DNA of 40,478 bases from Gammaproteobacteria bacterium RIFCSPHIGHO2_12_FULL_38_11 (GCA_001801515.1 MGXX01000003.1:1-40478); one strand, 5' to 3'. Positions 25,901 to 35,146 are shown, counted from the stretch's first letter. Made by a program: numbers and translations. Notes: generated by a model from the letters alone, not told the origin.

Positions 25901-26142
25901 TCTTCCGATGACAAATCGTATTCCATCATCAATGCTTCAACAGCGGTTTGTCCATTTTTTTCTTCACGAACCGTGGTGATTAAATCAGCCGCAATGGTTT
26001 GTATTTCTTTTTTATGGGCATCGGAAAACTGAAGTTGATTCATTAACTGCGTAACACACACAGCTTCATCTGCGTAATAATGCTGCGTTATTTTTTGACG
26101 ATACGAAGATTGTTCGGGCAGTATATTTTTAAAAATAAACAT
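22969..26142 (-). CDS. putA: Bifunctional proline dehydrogenase / delta-1-pyrroline-5-carboxylate dehydrogenase
   Basis: PutA oxidises proline to glutamate in two steps with substrate channelling. The 1057-residue protein begins with a helical arm, has an FAD-dependent PRODH barrel (about 200-480; RRSMKIMSEHFVLG, YLFSFDMLGE, VRLVKGAYWD) and then an aldehyde dehydrogenase domain (about 560-1030; SPWNFPLAIFTGQ, AETGGIN with catalytic Glu near 811, GSAGQRCSALR with catalytic Cys near 845, QPFGGCGLSGTG). The N-terminal ribbon-helix-helix repressor domain of E. coli PutA is absent, so it is the enzyme-only form of roughly 1050 residues. No ribosome site is visible before the ATG at 26142. A 35-bp inverted repeat follows the gene. 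Confidence 0.96.
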   Translation of the reverse strand: MFIFKNILPEQSSYRQKITQHYYADEAVCVTQLMNQLQFSDAHKKEIQTIAADLITTVREEKNGQTAVEALMMEYDLSSEEGTVLMCLAEALLRIPDKETEDLLIKDKLTAGDWEKHIGASESTFVNLTTRSLSLGSSVLADQSNANIFKKCWYGLVSRCGEPMIREAVRRSMKIMSEHFVLGRTIDEALKNAKPLAKKGYLFSFDMLGEMARTQAQAEHYFMAYQNAIKVMGEVPTVSTGFLSPSISIKLSALHPRYEFAKQETVVPFLIKRLKMLAIQAKNVGVYITVDAEEAHRLDISLDIFEAVFTDPEFANWDGLGLAVQAYQKRAYSVLEYLIALAKKHHKKMCVRLVKGAYWDTEIKIAQVGGFKNYPVFTRKVSTDISYLACSQLLLSAQETIYPQFATHNAYTIAAILWMTRDKNRAFEFQSLQGMGKPLHNVLITSKKYAAASRVYAPVGQHQDLLPYLVRRLLENGANSSFVHQIANHSITVDSLTQSPLELLQSYTHIPNPKIPLPKDIFENEKFSDGKSVLTPRKNSRGFDLTRLDELSHFADHELMVFEKHQWQAAPMHAKFNLDAAKPVTNPNNKSDIVGFVQLAETADVSIALDKAKSAEFAWDQLGVEKRAEILEKTADLIEMHRAELFFLLIREAGKFMPDAIAEVREAVDFCRYYAKIAREILADVSLPGPTGESNVLRMHALGTLICVSPWNFPLAIFTGQMAASLVTGNCVIAKPATQTPLIAARAVELFYEAGVPEAVLQLMPGSGGKMGNALIADERSNGVLFTGSTETAKTIQLTLANRKGAIVPLIAETGGINAMLVDSSALLEQVVSDVMISAFGSAGQRCSALRVVCVQDDIADDFLQMLQGAMQTWDVGNTAFLQTDVGPVIDAAAQNTLEAHIDYMHKNARFIAQMHLSPETKNGTFVAPTAFEIPNLAILQKEVFGPILHVLCFKRKELHDVIDQINNLGYGLTFGIQSRIGTTIDEIQKRIKTGNIYVNRTMIGAVVGVQPFGGCGLSGTGPKAGGPHYLLRLCRESTMTVNTTATGGNAQLLALE

Positions 26143-26193
26143 ATGTCATTCACATCAATTGAGATAATCACAATCGGCGTGAATGTAAAACAC

Positions 26194-26727
26194 TCACACT
26201 GAGCCGTATCTAGCAATACTATCATTAATTTCTTTTGCAGCAGCATCCTTACCTAACCAGTCACCAATTTTCACCCATTTGTTCGGTTCCATCTTTTTGT
26301 AATTTTCAAAAAAATGCGAAATTGATTGCCGCGTTACCTCAGGAATATCATTCAATATTTGCATGTGAGCGTAATGCACGCAAGCCTTTTGAATGGGTAA
26401 CGCCAAAATCTTATAATCTTCCCCTGCTTCATCGATCATCTGCAAAACACCAACAGCCCGGCAACGCATTAAAGTACCTGGCTGAACGGGATAAGGGGTC
26501 ATCACTAAGACGTCAACGGGATCTCCATCATTGGAAAGTGTGTTAGGCACAAAACCATAATTACACGGGTAATGCATTGCCGACGGCATAAAACGATCGA
26601 CCATCAACAAGCCAGTTTCTTTATCCATTTCATATTTAACAGGCGTTCCATTGGCCGAAATTTCAATGATGACGTTAAAGTCATCAGGGATATTTTTACC
26701 CGGGGAAAGTGAACTGAAAGCCGCCAT
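26194..26727 (-). CDS. ppa: Inorganic pyrophosphatase (family I)
   Basis: Ppa hydrolyses pyrophosphate and drives polymer synthesis forward. The 177-residue protein is typical, with VIIEISANGTPVKYE, the RFMPSAMHYPCNYGFVPNT strand, the signature DGDPVDVLV that binds Mg2+ and pyrophosphate, and KWVKIGDWLG near the end. The ATG at 26727 has an AAGGAT site. It lies 68 bases downstream of the coiled-coil gene. Confidence 0.97.
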   Translation of the reverse strand: MAAFSSLSPGKNIPDDFNVIIEISANGTPVKYEMDKETGLLMVDRFMPSAMHYPCNYGFVPNTLSNDGDPVDVLVMTPYPVQPGTLMRCRAVGVLQMIDEAGEDYKILALPIQKACVHYAHMQILNDIPEVTRQSISHFFENYKKMEPNKWVKIGDWLGKDAAAKEINDSIARYGSV

Positions 26728-26795
26728 AATTATAATCCTTCTTATTAAAAAAAAGGATCATAGCATAGAGTAATACAACGAGAAAGCGGCAATGC

Positions 26796-29282
26796 TTAAG
26801 AAGGAACGATGTGTGAACTGGCACAATCAAGACCTACTGCATATGCAGCTATATTTTCAGCATAGTATGACGATGATTCTGTCGCCGCCTTAAAATCCAC
26901 CCTTTCAATCAGGTTAAAAAAAGCTTCCTTTAGATCAGACATCGCGCGGGTAAAAGAATCATCAACCATAAACACCGATTCACAAGCTGCTTTTTTAGCC
27001 ATCAGTGAAATAAGATTTGCAATAATCGTGAGTAAGGTATCCAGTGCTATAACAAATTCAAAATTGGCATTATCACGCATAATCAGTGGATCAAATTTAA
27101 GTGATAAAACAAAAGTATAAATTTTCAGTAAAGTGTTTTTATAAGTCATGATCGCAGGAGAAAGTCGGTCATAAAAAATAGGACATTTGAGCGCATCCTG
27201 TTTTGTCAGTGTATCCAAAAAATCAGAGAAATCATTCACCGCAATGGTAAGTAGATCTGACGCTCCCGCATTTTTCATTTCATCCCAAGCGTAAGTCGGC
27301 CTTTTTTTTTTAACTTTATGCGCATAATCATGTAAAAATGCGACCATCATTGTCGCATTGTTATCATCACACGAAATTGCATAAAGTGAATCAAAAATAA
27401 TCTGAAAGGCGACTTTAAAAGTCGACTTAACACGAGCGCTATTTTGGTCCACAATTTCACGAACGGAGACTAGCACCTTCTGTTTTTTTGCAAACAATGT
27501 TTTATATCGTTGCATGACTTCTTCCATTTCTTTTCGACGTAAAGCAATCAACGCATTTTCTCCGCCAAACAATCCCAGCGTGACCACACCTATTTTCATA
27601 GCGGGCACAGCGTTTAATGCAACTTCAAGATTAGACGGAGGTAAAAAAGGTGAAACCTGCTTTTCTATATTGTCAGCAGCTAATTTTATACGTTTACATT
27701 CCTTTTGCGAAACTGTCGAACCGCTGATGACAGTATTGATGGCTAAGAAAGTTTCGTTCAATAGCTTATCAAATGTGGCACTTAATTCAGGCGTCAATGG
27801 TATATTTTTCAATTGAAAATCATTTCTACGACGCATCAAACAGAGATAACTTTGCAACAATTCATTAGGCAAATTACCAAATTGATCATGCAATACAAAT
27901 AAAGGATCTTTAAGACTCACTAAAAAAGATTGTATCAACTTTAAATTGGCTGAGTTTACTCTCACGCGATTCAATAGCGTATCGAAATTATAACTTGGAT
28001 CACCGTCTATCGCATGAACCACAGCATTCACCAGCCATATTTTCACCTTTCTATTTTCCTGAACATTATTTAATGCTTCCATTAACTGACATAAAATTAA
28101 AAAATCATTCAACAACAACGGCATCAATTCCGCTGTCTGCATACCCACTTGCTCAAATGAGGAATTTACGCGCAACGATTCAACGGCAGTATTTAATTTT
28201 GTTTTCTGCTTAAAATACAAACGATTTAATTGCTCGCTCACACTAAGATACTGTGCTTCAACACGCTCAGCTTCAATTTGTTTTTTCGTTTTTTTGACAA
28301 CCGGTGCAATTTTAGGTTCAAGCTCTTTTGGCACATCGGCGTTTAAAGATACTTTCTCTTTTTTAGTAAGCGTTTTTTCTAATTCAAGTTTTGGGGGAGG
28401 TTCTTGAGTAGCCTTTTTATCAAGGGCTTTTTTTGCTTTTAATGCCAGTTTATCAGCAACCTTTTGCAATCGTATTGCATCAGCCTCTGCTTTTTCAAAT
28501 TCTTTTTGTGCTTGCAAAGCTTCAGCATCACGTCTTTTTTCCGCTTCTGCCGCTTTTAACTTTTCGGCTTCTTGTTTTTCTAATTTTAACTGTTTTTCAG
28601 CTTGTTTTTTTACTTCATTTTCCAATCTGATTTTTTCAGCTGATTCTTTTTCTAACTTTAATCTTTCTTCAGCGCGTTTTTCAGCGGCTAGCTTAAAAGC
28701 TTCAGCACCAATTGCTTTGTCCAATTTTAATTCTCTAACGCTGAGGCTGTTATCATGTTCTTTTATTTTTTTTTCACTTTCTGCTAACCTCAACGCCTTC
28801 AAAGCTTGTTCGTCAGTTATTTTTTTTAGCGCCAATTCTTTTGCAGCCAGTTCTATTTGTTTACTATCCAGTTCATGAGAAATATTTTCAAGTTCCATTC
28901 TGTGTTTTTCAAGATCATCGTTCGCAATTTTTAATTGCTCTTCCAAATCTTTTTTTTGTGTGTCAGAAGCGTCAAGTAAATTACGCATCAAAATTAAATG
29001 TAATTCATTAGCATTTTTAAAAAGTATTTGAGTAACCAGCAACTTTGATTTTAAATCGTCGATCGTCAAATCTTTTAGCGATAAACCCACTCGAACAACA
29101 GGGATGAGCGGGGGAAGCAACGGCAATGGCAATGGCAAAACAGGATCCTCTGTTGCTAATAAGGGTTGATCACCATTTTCTAAACCAAGATTATTTGTTG
29201 AGGGATCACGATGCACTATCACGCGCGATCTAAATTTCGAAGCATTAGCAAGACCGTTTAATGCAGGGTTATGACGACTCAT
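26796..29282 (-). CDS. Large coiled-coil protein of unknown function (paralogue of the one at 29763-31568)
   Basis: I do not recognise the family. The 828-residue product has a polar N-terminus, a proline/leucine run (DPVLPLPLPLLPPLIPVV, about 47-64), a conserved block LKSKLLVTQILFKNANELH, a very long Lys/Glu/Ala-rich heptad region to about residue 330, a Lys-rich hinge, and a helical C-terminal half. Shared blocks with its neighbour are PVVxVGL, the KxxTQILFKNAN block, FLHxxAHxxKxxR and KCPIFxxRL; about 200 residues in the middle (near 370-590) are unique to this copy. There is no signal peptide or membrane helix. The ATG at 29282 has an AGAGGTG site like that of its paralogue. The architecture suggests a cytoplasmic scaffold or an exported host-directed protein; neither is proved. 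Confidence 0.85.
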   Translation of the reverse strand: MSRHNPALNGLANASKFRSRVIVHRDPSTNNLGLENGDQPLLATEDPVLPLPLPLLPPLIPVVRVGLSLKDLTIDDLKSKLLVTQILFKNANELHLILMRNLLDASDTQKKDLEEQLKIANDDLEKHRMELENISHELDSKQIELAAKELALKKITDEQALKALRLAESEKKIKEHDNSLSVRELKLDKAIGAEAFKLAAEKRAEERLKLEKESAEKIRLENEVKKQAEKQLKLEKQEAEKLKAAEAEKRRDAEALQAQKEFEKAEADAIRLQKVADKLALKAKKALDKKATQEPPPKLELEKTLTKKEKVSLNADVPKELEPKIAPVVKKTKKQIEAERVEAQYLSVSEQLNRLYFKQKTKLNTAVESLRVNSSFEQVGMQTAELMPLLLNDFLILCQLMEALNNVQENRKVKIWLVNAVVHAIDGDPSYNFDTLLNRVRVNSANLKLIQSFLVSLKDPLFVLHDQFGNLPNELLQSYLCLMRRRNDFQLKNIPLTPELSATFDKLLNETFLAINTVISGSTVSQKECKRIKLAADNIEKQVSPFLPPSNLEVALNAVPAMKIGVVTLGLFGGENALIALRRKEMEEVMQRYKTLFAKKQKVLVSVREIVDQNSARVKSTFKVAFQIIFDSLYAISCDDNNATMMVAFLHDYAHKVKKKRPTYAWDEMKNAGASDLLTIAVNDFSDFLDTLTKQDALKCPIFYDRLSPAIMTYKNTLLKIYTFVLSLKFDPLIMRDNANFEFVIALDTLLTIIANLISLMAKKAACESVFMVDDSFTRAMSDLKEAFFNLIERVDFKAATESSSYYAENIAAYAVGLDCASSHIVPS

Positions 29283-29323
29283 AAAAACACCTCTTTTAAT
29301 TACCACATGAATTTAATTTATAT

Positions 29324-29779
29324 TCAACGACGAGATTTAAAAAAAGCTTTAAGAACGACAGCACATTCAGCAGATAAAATATTGCCCGTCCATTTGATAA
29401 TATGATTAAACCGCTGATCATCAAGCAATTGAAAAACACTCTTAATTGCACCCGCTTTTGGGTCAAAAGCACCAAATACCAAGCGCTCTATACGCGCATG
29501 AATCATTGCACCCACACACATCACACAGGGCTCTAATGTCACATACAATGTTGTATTGCTTAATCGATAATTATTTAATTTTTTGGCAGCATTGCGCAAA
29601 CAGATTATTTCTGCATGTGAAGTCGGATCATTGAGTTGAATAGGTTGATTCCAACCCTCTGCAATAATCGTATTGTTTTTAACAATAACAGCACCAACAG
29701 GCACTTCACCCTCAAATTCAGCTTTCTTAGCAAGCATTAACGCATGCTGCATAAATGGTTCGTCAGTGTTTGGGGGCAT
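29324..29779 (-). CDS. tadA: tRNA-specific adenosine deaminase
   Basis: TadA converts A34 of tRNA-Arg(ACG) to inosine; the substrate tRNA gene is in this window at 285-361. The 151-residue protein has the zinc site HAE (in PTSHAEIICLRNA) and PCVMC (in LEPCVMCVGAMIHARI), with proton-shuttle Glu in HAE. GEVPVGAVIV and VFGAFDPKAGAI are family strings. I choose the ATG at 29779, which overlaps the coiled-coil stop by 17 bases; an internal ATG (MQHALML) is possible. It is sandwiched between the two coiled-coil paralogues. Confidence 0.96.
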   Translation of the reverse strand: MPPNTDEPFMQHALMLAKKAEFEGEVPVGAVIVKNNTIIAEGWNQPIQLNDPTSHAEIICLRNAAKKLNNYRLSNTTLYVTLEPCVMCVGAMIHARIERLVFGAFDPKAGAIKSVFQLLDDQRFNHIIKWTGNILSAECAVVLKAFFKSRR

Positions 29780-31568
29780 TGACGTGGCCCTGATCAATAA
29801 TAGCAGGAAACAATTGTTCTATATTTTTCATAAAGTGACTTGCCTTTACAGGCAAAGCACATCTGATTTCTAACGACAAATAATCACGATCAGCAGTCAT
29901 CTCTAAAAATTTATTTTTAAAATCATTTAAATTTTTCCGAAATGGCGCATCAATAATAAAACTAGGCTCATGAATTACTTTTAAAGCCATGTCATTAATT
30001 ATTTTTTCAATCATTTCCTTTAACTCTGTTAAACGTAAAGGTAAGGCAAAATCAAATGACTTGATTATTAAGTTCGTCAAAAAAACATAAACATTCATCA
30101 GCAGTTTTTTGATATTCATCAACTGCTCATCCAATCGACCATGAAAAATAGGGCATTTATCTAAATTACGTTCAGTTAATAATTCCAGTATTTTAACCAT
30201 GTTTATAGCAATATGTGAATGATAATCATATTCCGGGAGAGTTGATGCATTCAAAGAAAAATAGTTTACTCTTCTCCTCTTTATATCATGGGCAAACACA
30301 TGCAAAAACACCACCGCCATAAACTGGTTATCCTTTTCTTTGATAGTATTGAGCGCATCAAACAACTGTTTTAATTCAAAGCCTGATAAACGGTTTTCTG
30401 AAAAGGCATCATCACACAGTTTTTCCACCATAAAATCAATTGTTTTAGCGAAAAATACAGGTACCTCAAACAAGCTTCTATATCTCTCTATTCCCTTTTT
30501 AATGGCATTTGCATGATCTGGAATACGCACATTTCTTGCAGGCGTAAATAGGCCAGCATTCACTTGCGCTTCTGCAAGTATTTTTTCAAATTCATCTTCT
30601 TTTACTTGTCTTTTATTTTTTTTTGCAGGCTTTATTGTTACTGCCTTAGCTTCAGGCAGCTTTTCAACAAGTGTGGACATTTTTTTGATTTCTTTAGCAG
30701 CCAATTTTGCAGCACGCGCATTAGCAATTCTTTCAGCTTCTAATTTGTCTGCACGTTCTTTCTCCATTTTTTTTTCAGCAGCCCTTTTCTCTTTTAGGTC
30801 ATACTCATCAGCAATTTTTATCGCTCGGTCAAGCACGCTTTGTGCTTTCGCTTCTTCAGCAGCGCGTTTTTTTTCTTCATTTGCCAATCTTAATTCCTTT
30901 GCCTTAATCTCTGCTAACCTTAATTGTTCATCAGCTTCTTTTTTTGCCTGGTTTGCTAATCTTATTTTTTCAGCCTCTTCTCTAACAGCCAGATTACGGG
31001 CATCTTCTTTAATACCTGCATCCAATTTTGATTTTTCAACCGCTAATTGTTTTTCTTTTTCTTCTAATGCTAATTCCTTTGTAGTCAGTTCTGATTGTTT
31101 TATATCAAGTTCATTAGAAATAACTTCAAGGTCATTTTTTTGCTTTTCAAGATTATCGCAGACCACTTTTAATTGTTCTTCCAAATTTACTTTCTGTTTT
31201 TCAGAAGCATGCGCTAAATCGGCAGCTAATTTGAAATGTAATGCATTGGCATTTTTAAAAAGAATTTGCGTAGTGCGCAGTTTTGATTTTAATTCCTCGA
31301 TAGTTTGGCGATCACCAAAGAGACCCACTTGCACAACCGGTATCGTTGAATATGAGAGTAAGGGTGGCGGTGGCGCGAAAACAGCATGCGTATTATCGGA
31401 CGGCTGCGGATTTGCTTGTGATGCTATTATAATCGGCGACAGTTCTACAGGACTTCGCTCCAAAGGGGGATAAGGATTGTGCGTACGAAATAAAACAGTT
31501 GAAGGCACGCGCTCAGAGGATACGGCAGCTGAATTATCTGGACTTGTACCTGAATTGCAACGACTCAT
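29763..31568 (-). CDS. Coiled-coil protein of unknown function (paralogue of 26796-29282)
   Basis: The 601-residue product has a Ser/Pro-rich start, a PPPPLLSYSTIPVVQVGL stretch, the block LKSKLRTTQILFKNANALH, a Lys/Glu/Ala heptad region (roughly 110-320) and a helical C-terminal domain. The order of parts equals that of the 828-residue neighbour, but this copy lacks about 200 residues in the middle. It has no signal peptide, membrane helix or recognised domain. The ATG at 31568 has an AAGAGGTG site. Its end overlaps tadA, which suggests the two are translated together. The duplication flanking tadA points to a tandem duplication in which tadA was trapped or conserved. Confidence 0.85.
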   Translation of the reverse strand: MSRCNSGTSPDNSAAVSSERVPSTVLFRTHNPYPPLERSPVELSPIIIASQANPQPSDNTHAVFAPPPPLLSYSTIPVVQVGLFGDRQTIEELKSKLRTTQILFKNANALHFKLAADLAHASEKQKVNLEEQLKVVCDNLEKQKNDLEVISNELDIKQSELTTKELALEEKEKQLAVEKSKLDAGIKEDARNLAVREEAEKIRLANQAKKEADEQLRLAEIKAKELRLANEEKKRAAEEAKAQSVLDRAIKIADEYDLKEKRAAEKKMEKERADKLEAERIANARAAKLAAKEIKKMSTLVEKLPEAKAVTIKPAKKNKRQVKEDEFEKILAEAQVNAGLFTPARNVRIPDHANAIKKGIERYRSLFEVPVFFAKTIDFMVEKLCDDAFSENRLSGFELKQLFDALNTIKEKDNQFMAVVFLHVFAHDIKRRRVNYFSLNASTLPEYDYHSHIAINMVKILELLTERNLDKCPIFHGRLDEQLMNIKKLLMNVYVFLTNLIIKSFDFALPLRLTELKEMIEKIINDMALKVIHEPSFIIDAPFRKNLNDFKNKFLEMTADRDYLSLEIRCALPVKASHFMKNIEQLFPAIIDQGHVNAPKH

Positions 31569-31600
31569 AAATCACCTCTTGAATAATATCTCATATACGC

Positions 31601-31629
31601 AAGGTACAGCGAGTTTTTGACCATTTCAA
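31601..31629 (-). promoter_or_regulatory. Possible promoter of the coiled-coil gene
   Basis: On the minus strand TTGAAA (31629-31624) and TACCTT (31606-31601) are spaced by 17 bases, about 33 bases before the start codon. The -10 is a poor match, so the call is tentative. The rest of the 118-base gap after guaA shows no terminator with a stem and T-run. Confidence 0.3.
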
Positions 31630-31687
31630 GGTGTTTTAGATAATTAATGCGCCCTTAATATTTCTTTGTAGGATTCGAGAAAAATAA

Positions 31688-33361
31688 TCACTCCCACTCA
31701 ATCGTCGATGGTGGCTTTCCAGAAATATCGTACACAACGCGCGATACATGCGGTACTTCATTTAAAATTTTATTACTCACAGCCGCTAAAAAAGCATGCG
31801 GTAATTCAGCCCATTCCGCTGTCATAAAATCAATTGTTTTAACAGCGCGTAACGCAATAACATATTCATAACAGCGCGCGTCACCTTTCACACCCACTGA
31901 CTTTACAGGCAAGAACACGGCAAATGCCTGACTGACTTGATCATATAAATTATATTCACGCAACGCGGAAATAAAAATATCATCCGCCTCTTGTAAAATG
32001 CTTATAAATTCTTTTTTAATTTCACCCAGAATTCGAATGCCTAAACCCACTCCTGGAAATGGATGACGATATACCATTGAGGGCGGTAAACACAGCGCAA
32101 TGCCGAGCGTACGCACTTCATCTTTAAATAGTTCACGTAAAGGCTCAATTAACGCAAAGCGCATATTTTCAGGTAATCCACCCACATTATGATGTGATTT
32201 AATATTATGTGAAGTGCCCGAGGAGGCTTTTCCAGATTCAATCACGTCGGGGTAGATTGTGCCTTGGGCTAAGAATTTAAATCCCCCCGGTTTTGCTGGC
32301 GCAAAACCGACCCCCTTTTTCAAAGGGGGTGAATTGAAAATAGTATCCTGTTTTTCAGAAGGGGGGGGATTAAAAAGAGTATCTCCCATTTCAGAAGATG
32401 CAATTAATTTTTGGGATTCCGTTTCAAAGACATCAATAAATGTTTTCCCAATGATTTTTCTTTTTTCTTCTGGGTCTGTAATATTGCTTAATTTCGATAA
32501 AAATAAAGCCTGTGCATCAACACGAATAACATGAACACCTAAATTATCCGCAAAAACACGCATCACTTGATCACCTTCGTTTTTACGCATTAATCCCGTG
32601 TCAACAAATACACAAGTCAATTGATCGCCAATGGCTTTATGTAATAACGCGGCTAACACAGAAGAATCAACACCACCTGATAAAGCCAACAATACTTTCT
32701 CATTCCCTACTTTTTTTCGAATCGCTTCGATATTTTCAGCAATAATATTTTTGCTCGTCCATTGCGCCTCAACGTGACAAATATTTTTTAAAAAATTATC
32801 TATAATTTTTAAACCATGTTGTGTGTGTGTTACTTCGGGATGAAATTGCACGCCGTAAAATTGTTTTTCTCTGTTAACCATTGCGGAAACAGGCGCATTA
32901 TTTGTTTTTGCAATGATTGTAAAACCAAGCGGAACTTGTGTGACATGATCTCCATGACTCATCCACACATCAATCATTTTTTCAGAAATACCGTGAAATA
33001 ATGGCGTTTTTAAATCAATTTCAGTTTTAGCATAACCAAATTCACGCTTTGCACTTGCTGCGACCACACCACCCAATTGCGCTGCCATCGTTTGCAAACC
33101 ATAACAAATACCCAGCACCGGAATATTTAATTCAAAAATAATAGCGGGTGCGCGCAGTGTATTATTTTCAACAACGGTTTCAGGACCGCCCGATAAAATA
33201 ATACCGCGCGGATTAAAGGCTTTAATTACTTCATCAGAAATACTCGGGTTCATTAATTCGCAATATACGCCGCATTCACGCACACGACGTGCAATTAATT
33301 GGGCGTATTGAGAACCAAAGTCGAGAATTAAAATGCGATGTTTATGAAGATCATTGGTCAT
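31688..33361 (-). CDS. guaA: GMP synthase (glutamine-hydrolysing) with an in-frame insertion
   Basis: GuaA aminates XMP to GMP. The class I glutamine amidotransferase domain has [10 protein letters not shown] (catalytic Cys) and [10 protein letters not shown]. The ATP pyrophosphatase domain starts with the P-loop [11 protein letters not shown], and the dimerisation domain ends [11 protein letters not shown]. The 557-residue length exceeds E. coli GuaA (525). The excess is a segment of about 39 residues near 321-360 with internal repeats ([12 protein letters not shown], then [12 protein letters not shown]), lying just before [13 protein letters not shown]; it is encoded by repeat-like DNA. The frame extends upstream to 33532, but the ATG at 33361 ([13 protein letters not shown]) has a GAAGGG site and matches homologues. 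It starts 10 bases after guaB. Confidence 0.97.
   Translation of the reverse strand: MTNDLHKHRILILDFGSQYAQLIARRVRECGVYCELMNPSISDEVIKAFNPRGIILSGGPETVVENNTLRAPAIIFELNIPVLGICYGLQTMAAQLGGVVAASAKREFGYAKTEIDLKTPLFHGISEKMIDVWMSHGDHVTQVPLGFTIIAKTNNAPVSAMVNREKQFYGVQFHPEVTHTQHGLKIIDNFLKNICHVEAQWTSKNIIAENIEAIRKKVGNEKVLLALSGGVDSSVLAALLHKAIGDQLTCVFVDTGLMRKNEGDQVMRVFADNLGVHVIRVDAQALFLSKLSNITDPEEKRKIIGKTFIDVFETESQKLIASSEMGDTLFNPPPSEKQDTIFNSPPLKKGVGFAPAKPGGFKFLAQGTIYPDVIESGKASSGTSHNIKSHHNVGGLPENMRFALIEPLRELFKDEVRTLGIALCLPPSMVYRHPFPGVGLGIRILGEIKKEFISILQEADDIFISALREYNLYDQVSQAFAVFLPVKSVGVKGDARCYEYVIALRAVKTIDFMTAEWAELPHAFLAAVSNKILNEVPHVSRVVYDISGKPPSTIEWE
32276..32398. repeat. Palindromic repeat segment inserted in guaA
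   Basis: The insert contains a perfect 9-bp stem-loop (CGGTTTTGC with GCAAAACCG, loop TGGC on the + strand), a CCCCCTTTTTCAAAGGGGG hairpin, and two related 36-bp units on the minus strand beginning GATACT. The proline- and glycine-rich peptide it encodes is unlike the rest of GuaA and keeps the reading frame. These are features of a small palindromic element sitting in a gene, similar in kind to the Rickettsia palindromic elements. Confidence 0.8.
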
Positions 33362-33371
33362 AATAACGTCA

Positions 33372-34844
33372 TCACCCTTCTCTCGAATAATTCGGCGCTT
33401 CTTTTGTAATTTGTACATCGTGCACATGGCCCTCACGCATGCCAGCATTCGTAATACGCATAAATTTGGCATGTTTTTGCATGTGCGCAATATCAGGTGA
33501 TCCAACAAATCCCATACAGGAACGCAATCCACCCGTTAATTGATATAAAATATTTCGCAATGAACCTTTATAGGGCACACGACCCTCAATACCTTGAGGA
33601 ACATATTTTTCTACCTCAGCATTTTGATTATCTTGAAAGTAACGATCACTCGAACCAAAAGCTTGTGACATTGCACCCACCGAGCCCATGCCACGATACG
33701 CTTTGTAAGACCTTCCTTGATATAAAATCACCTCACCTGGCGCTTCTTCTGTTCCTGCAAATAGGCCACCAATCATCACGCATGACGCCCCTGCCGCAAT
33801 GGCTTTACACACATCACCTGAAAAACGTATGCCACCATCAGCGACGATTGGGATGTTTTTACCTGCAACCGCTTTCACCACATCGAAAATCGCAGTAATT
33901 TGTGGCACACCGATACCAGCGACAATTCGCGTCGTACAAATGGAACCTGGGCCCATACCCACTTTAATCGCATCCACTCCCGCTTTTGCTAGTGCTATGG
34001 CAGCATCGGCTGTTGCAATATTGCCGCCCATCACTTGTTGTTCTGGATACGTTTTTTTAATCCACGCAATGGTTTCAATTACGCCTTTGGAGTGGCCATG
34101 TGCTGTATCAACGACGATAACATCAACACCTTCTGCAACCAGGGCACAGACACGATCAGCGGTGTCTTTTCCAGTTGTCACCGCTGCGCCCACACGCAAT
34201 TGCCCGCTTTCATTTTTCGTTGCCAAGGGTTTCGTAAGGGATTTTAAAATATCTTTAACGGTATACATACCGCGTAACTCAAATGAATCATTTACAATTA
34301 ATAGCTTTTCAATACGGTGCTGCCGAAATAAATTCATCACCTCTGTGCGCGAAACACCTTCTTTTACAGTAATTAATCGTTCTTTAGGTGTCATCACATC
34401 GGAAACCAATCGATCAAAATTAGTTTCAAAGCGAATATCACGGCTGGTGACAATACCCATTAAATTTTTACCTTGCACCACTGGCATGCCCGAAATATTA
34501 TTTTTATTGGTCAACTCAATTAATTCACGAACACTTGTATTAGAGGTGACAGTAATTGGATCTTTCACCATCCCACTTTCAAATTTTTTAACCTTACGCA
34601 CTTCAAAAGCTTGTTGTTCTATCGACATGTTTTTATGCAAAATACCCATACCCCCCTCTTCTGCTAAACACACAGCCAAGCGATGTTCAGTTACCGTGTC
34701 CATAGCAGCAGATAAAATAGGGATATTTAATTGAATGTTGCGCGTGAGAAACGTAGTAAGTTTTGCGTCTTTGGGGAGAACGTCGGAATATTGGGGAAGC
34801 AAGAGTACGTCATCGAATGTTAATGATTCAGATATAATTTGCAT
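33372..34844 (-). CDS. guaB: Inosine-5'-monophosphate dehydrogenase
   Basis: GuaB oxidises IMP to XMP, the step before GuaA. The 490-residue protein is normal in length: [13 protein letters not shown] at the start, two CBS domains (about 95-205) inserted in the barrel, the catalytic loop GPGSICTTR (Cys near 303), GGIRFSGDV, and the flap [14 protein letters not shown]. The ATG at 34844 has a GAGGTGGG site. It is followed after 10 bases by guaA; guaB-guaA is a classical operon. Confidence 0.98.
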   Translation of the reverse strand: MQIISESLTFDDVLLLPQYSDVLPKDAKLTTFLTRNIQLNIPILSAAMDTVTEHRLAVCLAEEGGMGILHKNMSIEQQAFEVRKVKKFESGMVKDPITVTSNTSVRELIELTNKNNISGMPVVQGKNLMGIVTSRDIRFETNFDRLVSDVMTPKERLITVKEGVSRTEVMNLFRQHRIEKLLIVNDSFELRGMYTVKDILKSLTKPLATKNESGQLRVGAAVTTGKDTADRVCALVAEGVDVIVVDTAHGHSKGVIETIAWIKKTYPEQQVMGGNIATADAAIALAKAGVDAIKVGMGPGSICTTRIVAGIGVPQITAIFDVVKAVAGKNIPIVADGGIRFSGDVCKAIAAGASCVMIGGLFAGTEEAPGEVILYQGRSYKAYRGMGSVGAMSQAFGSSDRYFQDNQNAEVEKYVPQGIEGRVPYKGSLRNILYQLTGGLRSCMGFVGSPDIAHMQKHAKFMRITNAGMREGHVHDVQITKEAPNYSREG

Positions 34845-34865
34845 TGACCCACCTCACGTTAATTG

Positions 34866-34893
34866 ATTATTGAGTAAATGCACGACAGTCTAA
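34866..34893 (-). promoter_or_regulatory. Probable promoter of guaBA
   Basis: On the minus strand TTAGAC (34893-34888) and AATAAT (34871-34866) are separated by 16 bases, with a predicted start about 15 bases before the guaB ATG. No PurR-like operator is evident. Confidence 0.4.
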
Positions 34894-34922
34894 TAGAAAG
34901 CAGGCTTAGATACCACATTATT

Positions 34923-35123
34923 TTAACTTCCATACTGGCGAGTCACAGCTTGCGAAACAGCTTCTTTTTCAGCAAGGACAATTAGCTTTTGAACATTCTG
35001 ATCAGGGTATCGCTTTATTAACGCACTGGTTCTATCTTGGTAACCCGTCACTTCTATCACTTCTTGAGGTTTACCGTTTGTACCAAATAAAGTTATTTTC
35101 GTACCATTTCGTGTTGCTTTCAT
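34923..35123 (-). CDS. Small hypothetical protein, 66 residues
   Basis: I do not recognise it. The product is soluble and basic (MKATRNGTKITLFGTNGKPQ at the start, ending TRQYGS), with no signal peptide, membrane segment or Cys. A GAGGG ribosome site lies six bases before the ATG, which supports translation. It sits between guaB and the diverging orn gene. A short beta-rich start (KITLFGTNGK) followed by a helical KLIVLAEKEAVSQAV segment is all that can be read. Confidence 0.7.
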   Translation of the reverse strand: MKATRNGTKITLFGTNGKPQEVIEVTGYQDRTSALIKRYPDQNVQKLIVLAEKEAVSQAVTRQYGS

Positions 35124-35146
35124 AAAAACCCTCTTTTATTGTTTTA

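Noticed and set aside
30673..31473. A 266-codon + strand frame rich in Ser, Phe and Ala
   Set aside because: It is the antisense of the Lys/Glu/Ala coiled coil, which generates such a composition automatically.
32259..32534. A frameshift or pseudogene in guaA at the repeat
   Set aside because: The insertion keeps the reading frame and all catalytic parts on both sides are intact, so it is an insertion in a working gene.
33799..34734. A 311-codon + strand frame
   Set aside because: It is wholly antisense to guaB, a clear essential gene, and no ribosome site or domain is visible.
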